DNA of 34,204 bases, taken from positions 1 to 34,204 of the forward strand of contig JALSTN010000279.1 of the NCBI GenBank assembly GCA_026983735.1, written 5' to 3'. This DNA comes from Saprospiraceae bacterium (GTDB lineage Bacteria; Bacteroidota; Bacteroidia; Chitinophagales; Saprospiraceae). This document shows positions 1 through 7,768 of this stretch, in pieces. The notes under the pieces are model-generated. The model did no database searches, was not told where the DNA came from, and worked only from the letters and a program-made list of their open reading frames with translations. The translations under genes were made by a program, and so were the position numbers. The first letter of the stretch is position 1. Each line of letters opens with the position of its first letter.

Positions 1-1
1 T

Positions 2-2101
2 GACATTAGTAGCTATTCTACTGGTCAGATCGTCTTTTTGGCTCAAATACTAATGGGCTTAGCGCCCCTTTTCATAATAGGACATAAAGTAACCGATTTA
101 CTCCAATCCGCTTTACCAAATATCCGGCAAAGGATAACATATCTGCTTTTTGCAACTATGATTTGGCTACCTTTCGGATGGTATATGCACTCCGGGTTCC
201 AACTCTCCATTGTATACTTAGCGGTATTTATGCTTATCCTTTTAATGGATTTATATGTAGAAAAACCCGGTAATGGCTATGTCTGGTTCATCATATGGTT
301 GCTCTACTTTAGCAGTACAGCATCCGCCGGATTATTATTTTCACTTAATGATATCCATAGCCATCTATCGAAAGAAGGTAGAGCAATTGAAGTTATCCAA
401 CAAAAAATGCATCATTTTTCCCTAATTGAAGGCGCTATGGTCAAAGAATCAAAGGGGTGGCTTCAAAATTGGTCAAAATCAAAAATATCTTCCGTCCGGA
501 ATAACTCAATATACGGTAAATACACTTTGCGACGAATACAGAACAAAAGACAAATTTTAATTTGGGCTTATCCCTCTCCAAGTATTACGAATGGGATCTC
601 TTTGTTTTCTGTTTTTTTTATATTTTCACTTTTAATATTAGTATTTATAGCCATAGTTAACAGTATTTTTCATTTTTTACCGGATCCAGTCCCCTTGCGA
701 TTCCATTTCAAATCTTCCTTGCAAGAACGGATACAAATCATCATCATTTCGACGATTATCCTTACATTCATAATTATCGGGTATGCGTCCATTTATTTTT
801 TCAAACAGCGTGCGTTGAATACAAATAACAGTGCGATTCTTCATGAGATGCAATACATCCGTCACCTCTTGCAAAAGTTTCCGCATCAAACAACTAATAA
901 AAAATGGCACGATACTTTTATTCTACCCTTGGGATATTCCTTTAAAGAAATTACTACTGAAGAGGCCACTGAAAAATATTCATCCGGTATGAAATGGTTG
1001 CAAAACCATACATCCGGCCTATATCCCATATATGATAAAAGTGGGGATACCCTTTTAGCCGCTCTATCCAATTCACCAAATAAGGCAAAATTCTACTTTA
1101 TTGAAAGAAGGAATTCCAGATATTATTCCGTTACTCCTACGATACTTACAAACCTAATCAATGTATATGTTTTTCTATTCCTCATTGCTTATTCTGTAGT
1201 TATTGCCATGTCTAATTCTATTAGTTGGCCCTTGAAGGTATTAGGGGACAGACTCAAATCTATCCGTCTAAATAAGAAAAATGAAAAGTTGGACTGGCCT
1301 GACAATGATGAAATTGGGCAGTTGATTAACAACTACAATGAGATGCTTACTAAACTACATGAAAGTGCAGAGATTTTGGCAAAAACGGAGCGTGATAATG
1401 CCTGGAGAGAAATGGCAAAGCAAGTCGCACATGAGATAAAAAATCCACTAACTCCTATGAAGTTGAGTATCCAATATCTCAAACAGACGGCCCACTCAAA
1501 CCCTGAATCCTTATCTGAAATGGTTGAGCGGGTATCTAAAACTATGATTGAACAAATCGACAATCTATCCAGTATCGCAACAGAATTTTCTAATTTTGCT
1601 AAAATGCCTAATGCAAAGAACGACAAACTAATTCTGAATGATGTAGTGATATCTGTGCACAATCTCTTTAGGAAAAGGGAGGATATCAACATCCAATGTT
1701 ATCTACCCATCGATGATATATATGTATTTGCAGATAAAGAACAATTACTCAGGGTGTTAAATAACCTTCTTAAGAATGCGATTCAATCCATACCTATAAA
1801 GCGCCATGGTGAAATTATAATAAAATTGCAAAAACGAAAGGGACAAGCCATTATTTCAATTCAAGACAACGGCATCGGCATACCGGAAGATATGAAATCA
1901 AAGATATTTGAACCCAACTTTACGACAAAATCATCCGGCACAGGACTTGGGTTAGCCATGTGTAGAAGTATGATTGAAGGATTCAATGGACGCATACATT
2001 TTGAATCCAAAGCACAAGAAGGAACTATTTTCTTTGTGGAAATTCCAATGATGCGTTTGGAGGATAATTACAAGGAAAACAATCGAATTATTCTTACTTA
2101 A
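2..2101 (+). CDS. NtrY-like membrane sensor histidine kinase (5' end truncated by the window)
   Basis: Frame is open to the window edge (DISSYSTGQIVF upstream of the TTG at 38). Several N-terminal TM segments, HAMP-like region, H-box HEIKNPLTPMKLSIQYL, N-box NLLKNAIQS, G-boxes DNGIGIP and GTGLGLAM. Confidence 0.9.
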   Translation, partial: DISSYSTGQIVFLAQILMGLAPLFIIGHKVTDLLQSALPNIRQRITYLLFATMIWLPFGWYMHSGFQLSIVYLAVFMLILLMDLYVEKPGNGYVWFIIWLLYFSSTASAGLLFSLNDIHSHLSKEGRAIEVIQQKMHHFSLIEGAMVKESKGWLQNWSKSKISSVRNNSIYGKYTLRRIQNKRQILIWAYPSPSITNGISLFSVFFIFSLLILVFIAIVNSIFHFLPDPVPLRFHFKSSLQERIQIIIISTIILTFIIIGYASIYFFKQRALNTNNSAILHEMQYIRHLLQKFPHQTTNKKWHDTFILPLGYSFKEITTEEATEKYSSGMKWLQNHTSGLYPIYDKSGDTLLAALSNSPNKAKFYFIERRNSRYYSVTPTILTNLINVYVFLFLIAYSVVIAMSNSISWPLKVLGDRLKSIRLNKKNEKLDWPDNDEIGQLINNYNEMLTKLHESAEILAKTERDNAWREMAKQVAHEIKNPLTPMKLSIQYLKQTAHSNPESLSEMVERVSKTMIEQIDNLSSIATEFSNFAKMPNAKNDKLILNDVVISVHNLFRKREDINIQCYLPIDDIYVFADKEQLLRVLNNLLKNAIQSIPIKRHGEIIIKLQKRKGQAIISIQDNGIGIPEDMKSKIFEPNFTTKSSGTGLGLAMCRSMIEGFNGRIHFESKAQEGTIFFVEIPMMRLEDNYKENNRIILT

Positions 2102-2170
2102 AAATGGAGTTATTAGCTTTGGTTTTTTCATTGAAATTACGACAGATGGTACCATTATCTAAATATTGCT

Positions 2171-2178
2171 TACTTTTG
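2171..2178 (+). promoter_or_regulatory. Candidate Bacteroidota -7 element TACTTTTG upstream of the M23 peptidase gene
   Basis: Matches TAnnTTTG 29 nt before the ATG; no clear -33 element. Confidence 0.35.
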
Positions 2179-2206
2179 CATCCACCGATTTACTCAATTA
2201 TCAATT

Positions 2207-3532
2207 ATGGCAGGACAAAATAAACTAAGAGTCACACTCTTACGCACATTTCAGGGGACCCTTATCGTGGGGCTTCTTTTGGTTAATATCTATTATGCTG
2301 GAAAGTTATTTAACCTATTCGAACGTCAATTAGAAACTCCTGTCGCTGCACCTGCTCCTACCTCAAATAATGATACTGGCATCTCTGTCCAATACGAATA
2401 CGGTTTCCCGACTTCTAGATATACTTTTTTCGAGCAAAAGGTAAAACCAAATGAGTTTCTTTCGACCTTGCTAGAGAATACGGGACTTAGTAAACAGAAA
2501 GTATTCGATATTATTCAAAAAACAAAGCGTGTATTTGACCTAAGAACTTTTAGAGCGGGTAAACGATATGATTTAATTTACGAGGATATATGTAAAGCCC
2601 CTATTGCAATGGTGTACAAACCCTCCATTTACGACTACATTAAGTTTGATTTTAAGGATAATACGGTTCAGAAAATTACGCGGCCTTTAAAAACCCGGGT
2701 TGAATCCACCAGTGGAATTGTGAGAGGCTCCTTATGGCAAAGCATGGAAGCAGGGGGCAATAGTTGGGAACTTATCAGCCTAATGGAAGAAGCCTTGGGC
2801 TGGGCTGTTGATTTTTATCATATTAATGAGGGGGATAAATACAAACTCATATACGAACAAAAGTATGTAGATGGCAAAAAAGCCGGAATCGGCAGACTTT
2901 TAGGTGCGTACTATAAATCAAAAGGGCAAGAAGATACCTATTCTCTCTGGTATGAAAATGAAAAATACAAGGGTTATTACGACTTAACCGGTCATGCAGC
3001 CAGAAGTCGATTTTTAAAATCCCCTGTAAAATTTGCTCGCATTTCTTCACGATACAACCGGCATCGTTTTCACCCAATTCTCAAAAGGCGTAGGCCGCAT
3101 TTGGGGACGGATTATGCCGCACCATACGGGACACCAATCCTTGCTGTGGGTGACGGAATAGTGACCATTGCAACCCGCAGAGGAGGAAACGGGAGATACG
3201 TTAAAATCAAACATGACAAAACATACCAAACCCAATATCTTCACATGAGCCGGTTTGCCAAGGGCATCAAACGAGGTGCACATGTTCGACAAGGACAAGT
3301 TATCGGTTATATCGGTAGCTCCGGTCTGAGTACAGGGCCACATGTCTGTTTTAGATTTTGGAAAAACGGAAGACAAGTCAACCATTTAAAGTTGCATTTC
3401 CCCGCTTCAAAGCCATTGCCACCTGCAGAAAAGGAAGACTTCCTTTGTACTTCTAAACCCATTGTTCAAATGTTGAATGATATTCATTTCATCAAAGACC
3501 ATCAAGGAGTATTGGCACAAAACTCGAATTAA
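2207..3532 (+). CDS. M23 family metallopeptidase (LytM-type) with N-terminal TM segment
   Basis: HLGTDYAAPYGTPILAVGDGIV, GGNGRYVKIKHDKTYQTQYLHM, GPHVCFRFWKNGRQV. Confidence 0.88.
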   Translation: MAGQNKLRVTLLRTFQGTLIVGLLLVNIYYAGKLFNLFERQLETPVAAPAPTSNNDTGISVQYEYGFPTSRYTFFEQKVKPNEFLSTLLENTGLSKQKVFDIIQKTKRVFDLRTFRAGKRYDLIYEDICKAPIAMVYKPSIYDYIKFDFKDNTVQKITRPLKTRVESTSGIVRGSLWQSMEAGGNSWELISLMEEALGWAVDFYHINEGDKYKLIYEQKYVDGKKAGIGRLLGAYYKSKGQEDTYSLWYENEKYKGYYDLTGHAARSRFLKSPVKFARISSRYNRHRFHPILKRRRPHLGTDYAAPYGTPILAVGDGIVTIATRRGGNGRYVKIKHDKTYQTQYLHMSRFAKGIKRGAHVRQGQVIGYIGSSGLSTGPHVCFRFWKNGRQVNHLKLHFPASKPLPPAEKEDFLCTSKPIVQMLNDIHFIKDHQGVLAQNSN

Positions 3533-3654
3533 TTCGAAATACAGGTCGCTATAATATTGTATTAGTCTATATCACACTACGGAATTCACACCTATTTGAT
3601 CTATTCCATAGATTTTTGAATTTTACGCAATAATCAAATTTCGCAAAAGAGCAG

Positions 3655-4113
3655 ATGCGGTCATTATTAGAAAAATGGGAGGATATAGGAGAGGAGGATT
3701 GGAATCTTGTCGTGAAAGACATCTTAAAGATGCTACCTAGAAGCCATGTGATTCTACTCCAAGGCAACTTGGGTGCAGGAAAAACGAGTTTGGTACGAGC
3801 TCTAGCCAAGGAAATGGGATATCATTCCTCAATCTCCAGCCCTACCTTTTCCTTGGTCAATGAATACCCCTTGAATAGAGCCCATACTCGGATACAATCG
3901 ATCTATCACCTTGACTTATACCGTCTAAACTCCTTGGAAGAAGCCTTGGACATTGGCATTGAGGATTACTTGTATTCTGGGGAAGCACTAACGATTATTG
4001 AATGGCCGGATATTGCTCTACCTCTCATCCAAGAGGCGCTATTAATAGAGATTCAATATGGCAAAATGCACCTAAATAGGAATGTGAGACTTTACCATTT
4101 CATATCGGAATAA
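3655..4113 (+). CDS. tsaE: tRNA threonylcarbamoyladenosine biosynthesis ATPase TsaE
   Basis: Walker A GNLGAGKTSLVRAL, SPTFSLVNEY, HLDLYRL, IEWPD; small size. Confidence 0.93.
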   Translation: MRSLLEKWEDIGEEDWNLVVKDILKMLPRSHVILLQGNLGAGKTSLVRALAKEMGYHSSISSPTFSLVNEYPLNRAHTRIQSIYHLDLYRLNSLEEALDIGIEDYLYSGEALTIIEWPDIALPLIQEALLIEIQYGKMHLNRNVRLYHFISE

Positions 4114-4119
4114 TTATTG

Positions 4120-4127
4120 TATTTTTG
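4120..4127 (+). promoter_or_regulatory. Candidate -7 element TATTTTTG before ald
   Basis: Fits TAnnTTTG; overlaps the TTG start of the tracked ORF, favouring the downstream ATG at 4146. Confidence 0.3.
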
Positions 4128-4145
4128 TTGGTAGAAGCGTCAAAT

Positions 4146-5372
4146 ATGGAAGAGCAAGGTCAATCAAAAGTCAATATCAATCTGGGAGAATTCATTTACC
4201 GTCCCAAGGCGGAAATGCTTGCAGTGGCACCAAAAGAAAAAACGCTGTTAATAGGTATGCCTAAGGAGACGAGGATGAATGAAAATAGACTTTCCCTTGT
4301 TCCTAGTTCTGTCAAGATTCTAGTAGATGCGGGGCATCGTGTCTTGGTGGAGTCCGGCTCAGGCCTTCGGGCCAACTATCAAGACATAGAATTTTCTGAA
4401 GCAGGTGCAGAGATTGTTTTTAACAAGGAAGAAGCATTTCAAGCCAATATCGTTCTTAAGGTTGAGCCTCCTACCGTCGAAGAACTCGATCTATTTAATG
4501 CAGGGCAAATACTCATTTCGCCGCTTCAACTTCCTATCATATCAAAAGAATTTCTACTCAAACTCAAAGAGAAACAAGTTACCGCTCTTGCCATGGAATA
4601 TATTCAGGCGCGAGATGGCTCCTTCCCCTTTGTCAGAATCCTCAGTGAACTAGCTGGCATGAACGCAGTTATTACCGCTTCGGAATTACTTGCAAAAACA
4701 AATGAAGGGAGAGGGGTATTGCTTGGGGGTATAACCGGAGTTCCTCCGGCAAAAGTAGTAATTCTCGGCGCCGGAGTAGTGGCTGAGTTTGCCATACGTG
4801 CTGCCTTGGGTCTGGGCGCTACGATCCGCATTCTAGACAATAACATCCATAAGCTCATGCGCTTACAAAATCGCATGGGGAGTGTGTTACACACCTCTGC
4901 AATACACCCTGCTTACCTCAAACACCAACTCAAGACTGCAGATGTAGTCATCGGCGCTATACATTCAAAATCCGGTAGAACGCCCATGATTATAAGTGAA
5001 GATATGGTTATGCAAATGAAGCAAGGAGCTGTTATCATAGATGTATCTATCGATCAAGGGGGATGTTGTGAAACCTCTGAAGTAACTACCTTAGCCCACC
5101 CTACCTTTGTCAAACATGGTGTTGTCCATTACTGCGTTCCCAATATGGCCTCTAAATATCCCCGTACTGCCTCTTTAGCATTGAGCAATATCATCACGCC
5201 TATCCTATTAGATATGGGTCTACAACATGACCTTGAAAGGCTACTCTTCCATAACAGAGGCTTGAGAAATGGGGTCTATTGCTACAATGGATGCTTGACC
5301 AACGAAAACTTAAGCCGTCAGTTTGATTTGAGATATACCAATCTTGACCTATTGCTCACTTCCCAACGTTAA
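4146..5372 (+). CDS. ald: Alanine dehydrogenase (tracked ORF starts at TTG 4125; ATG 4146 preferred)
   Basis: GMPKETRMNENRLSLVPSSVKILVDAGHRV, VVILGAGVVAEFAIRAALGLGATIRILD, DVSIDQGGCCETSE. Confidence 0.88.
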   Translation: MEEQGQSKVNINLGEFIYRPKAEMLAVAPKEKTLLIGMPKETRMNENRLSLVPSSVKILVDAGHRVLVESGSGLRANYQDIEFSEAGAEIVFNKEEAFQANIVLKVEPPTVEELDLFNAGQILISPLQLPIISKEFLLKLKEKQVTALAMEYIQARDGSFPFVRILSELAGMNAVITASELLAKTNEGRGVLLGGITGVPPAKVVILGAGVVAEFAIRAALGLGATIRILDNNIHKLMRLQNRMGSVLHTSAIHPAYLKHQLKTADVVIGAIHSKSGRTPMIISEDMVMQMKQGAVIIDVSIDQGGCCETSEVTTLAHPTFVKHGVVHYCVPNMASKYPRTASLALSNIITPILLDMGLQHDLERLLFHNRGLRNGVYCYNGCLTNENLSRQFDLRYTNLDLLLTSQR

Positions 5373-5746
5373 GGCCAATTAGGGATGTACCCTTTTAACT
5401 TTCGTCCCCAGCGTGTTTTAAACATATACTCAGGAAGAAGGCCTAATCTAAGAAGAACGCCCAGCAAGTAAGCGAACCATACAAATAAGAAGAACGAATA
5501 AGTTAAGAAACTCGCACGATTCAAACTCCATGCTCTCCCCCAATCGCCATGATGGATATGCAACATGGCTCGAGTGGTTCCACAGCCGTAGCACTCTGTT
5601 CCAAACATCCATTTGGAAGGGCAAAGTCCAATAGCTCCTCCATCAAAATAATTCATGGGAATCAACCAAAAATAAACGGGCAAGGCCAATAAAAACAATA
5701 GCCATAGAAAACGAAACCACTGGACAACAGATTCGTTAAACTTCAT
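5369..5746 (-). CDS. DUF2752 domain-containing membrane protein
   Basis: CPSKWMFGTECYGCGTTRAMLHIHHGDWGRAWSLN is typical of DUF2752; TM segments. Confidence 0.85.
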   Translation of the reverse strand: MKFNESVVQWFRFLWLLFLLALPVYFWLIPMNYFDGGAIGLCPSKWMFGTECYGCGTTRAMLHIHHGDWGRAWSLNRASFLTYSFFLFVWFAYLLGVLLRLGLLPEYMFKTRWGRKLKGYIPNWP

Positions 5747-5764
5747 CCCATACGGTCATCTACT

Positions 5765-6181
5765 TTATAACTCCGCCAATTCCTTGTAGGCTTTTGTCAA
5801 GTGCTCGGCGATATGCTGTGCACTCGCTCCTTCTATGTGATGCCTTTCCAACATAAATGCTAGCTGTCCATCTTTAAATAGCGCAATCGAAGGAGAAGAG
5901 GGAGGAAATGGAAGCATGAGTTCTCGTGCTTTGGCGGTAGCTTCTCTATCTACTCCTGCAAACACAGTTATTGCCTTGTCTGGCTTTACCTCGCTCTCCA
6001 TGGATAAGATGACAGCAGGTCGAGCATTGGCAGCAGCACACCCACATACCGAATTTACAACTACTAAAGCAGTCCCGGGCTCACTTAATATAGCCTCAAC
6101 CTCATTAGGGTCTTTAACAGCTTGAATTCCGTGATTGGTGAGCTCTTGCTCCATGGGTTTAACTAATTCCGGTGGATACAT
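5765..6181 (-). CDS. BrxA/BrxB-family bacilliredoxin
   Basis: VVVNSVCGCAAANARPAV active-site CGC, PPSSPSIALFKDGQ, length 138 aa. Confidence 0.92.
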   Translation of the reverse strand: MYPPELVKPMEQELTNHGIQAVKDPNEVEAILSEPGTALVVVNSVCGCAAANARPAVILSMESEVKPDKAITVFAGVDREATAKARELMLPFPPSSPSIALFKDGQLAFMLERHHIEGASAQHIAEHLTKAYKELAEL

Positions 6182-6297
6182 ATGCTAATTGAGTTTTATT
6201 GATTACTTTTGATTCTAATTACGCCACCACATGGGTGCTATCATTTCAACAAAACAAGAAATGTCGACAATAGTTCATTTTATGGAATTAGAACTAA

Positions 6298-7644
6298 ATG
6301 AATCTCGAACCTATTAAATACGATCCCTCTTCCCTTTGCATAATTGTTTCTATCTTTTTCCTCCCCTTAAAACATACGCTTCGTTCTCTATTTCTTTGGT
6401 ACAATTGCAATAGAAAACCTATTCTTCTCCTAGAAGTCTTGCTTCTTATTTTTACACTACAAATCGCGCATAGTCAAGCTGTATTTAGAGATATTTTAGG
6501 CAAGCGCAATAAGGTTCATCTCGATTTTGAGTCACATGGCCACCTCATCTTAGTCTCTTTAAAAATCAAAAATAGAATTCCGCTAAATTTCATTTTTGAT
6601 ACAGGGTCTGCGCACACCATACTTTTCAATAAAGAAGTAACTGATTATTTAGGTATTCCTTATTCTGATACGGTTCAAATAGCCGGTGCCGATCAAAGTA
6701 GAATATTGAGAACCTATGTCGCAAGAAATGTCCCCCTCCAATTTGGAGAGGGTATCAGAGCCACAAGAGATATATTGGTACTTGAAGAAGATTATTTCCA
6801 ACTGCGCAGGTTACTGGGAGTAGAAGTGCATGGCATTTTGGGAATGGACCTAATAAAGACTTTAGCAATTGAAATCAATTACAAACATCATAGAATAAGC
6901 ATTTTTCGCCCTACACACCTACCTAAAATTACAAATTCTTATTCGGATTATAAATTGTATTTCAGACAGGGCAAACCATACATTAAGATTCCTTTGTACT
7001 TAAACAAATCAAAGAGGAACCCTATATTGGCAAAACTATTAATAGACACCGGAGCGGGAATAAGTATGATGCTGCTCAATAATTCACATCCGGATATAGC
7101 TCTCCCTTCTAAGCATATTCCAGGATTTATTGGTTCTAGCTTAGGAGGACCGGTAAAAGGCTATTTGTCACGGATACGAGAAGTGTCTTTGGGGGAGATC
7201 AAATATGTACAACCTCCGGTATACTTTCAGACCTTGGACTCCATTCGACCGAACATTTCTAAAGCCAATGGTCTAATAGGCAATAGATTTCTTGAGAACT
7301 ACTCTATCATTCTAGATGAAAGCCACCAAAGACTCTACTTGCATCCATATTCTAAAAAACAACCAAAATACAAATTAGATAGAAGTGGAATTCAGTTGTA
7401 TTCCATGGGCCCCAAGCTCAATAAATTTATAGTAGCAAGTGTTGTCCCCGGCTCACCGGCAGATCTGGCAGGGATACTCCCCGGAGATCAAATAATTAAG
7501 GTCGGTTGGCACCCTGTCGGATGGTACGGCCTGGATGGACTTTATGAATTATTCTCTAAAAAACCCGGCAAGAAAATCAAATTAAAACTCCTCCGTAATC
7601 ATCAAAATATCAAAGTAGATTTTCGCCTTAGAGACTTAATATAA
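6298..7644 (+). CDS. Retropepsin-like aspartyl protease with two DTG motifs and C-terminal PDZ domain
   Basis: FIFDTGSAHTILF and LLIDTGAGISMMLL; PDZ-like VVPGSPADLAGILPGDQIIKVG. Confidence 0.85.
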   Translation: MNLEPIKYDPSSLCIIVSIFFLPLKHTLRSLFLWYNCNRKPILLLEVLLLIFTLQIAHSQAVFRDILGKRNKVHLDFESHGHLILVSLKIKNRIPLNFIFDTGSAHTILFNKEVTDYLGIPYSDTVQIAGADQSRILRTYVARNVPLQFGEGIRATRDILVLEEDYFQLRRLLGVEVHGILGMDLIKTLAIEINYKHHRISIFRPTHLPKITNSYSDYKLYFRQGKPYIKIPLYLNKSKRNPILAKLLIDTGAGISMMLLNNSHPDIALPSKHIPGFIGSSLGGPVKGYLSRIREVSLGEIKYVQPPVYFQTLDSIRPNISKANGLIGNRFLENYSIILDESHQRLYLHPYSKKQPKYKLDRSGIQLYSMGPKLNKFIVASVVPGSPADLAGILPGDQIIKVGWHPVGWYGLDGLYELFSKKPGKKIKLKLLRNHQNIKVDFRLRDLI

Positions 7645-7768
7645 ATTACAACTTTAATATAATTTAATATTTTATACTATTTTAACTAATATGTACCCAT
7701 TAATATTTGGCATGTTAATACTGGCAATAGTCCTTACTTGGCCTTCGCCCAGCCCACTCTTCTACCCT

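Noticed and set aside
677-1692. Antisense ORFs of 61-119 aa inside the histidine kinase gene
   Set aside because: Opposite a well-supported CDS, no recognisable domains; by-products of codon composition. The same applies to most other short ORFs in the track (e.g. 2847-3385, 4604-4894, 17482-17742, 19230-19788, 26865-27326, 30004-30753).
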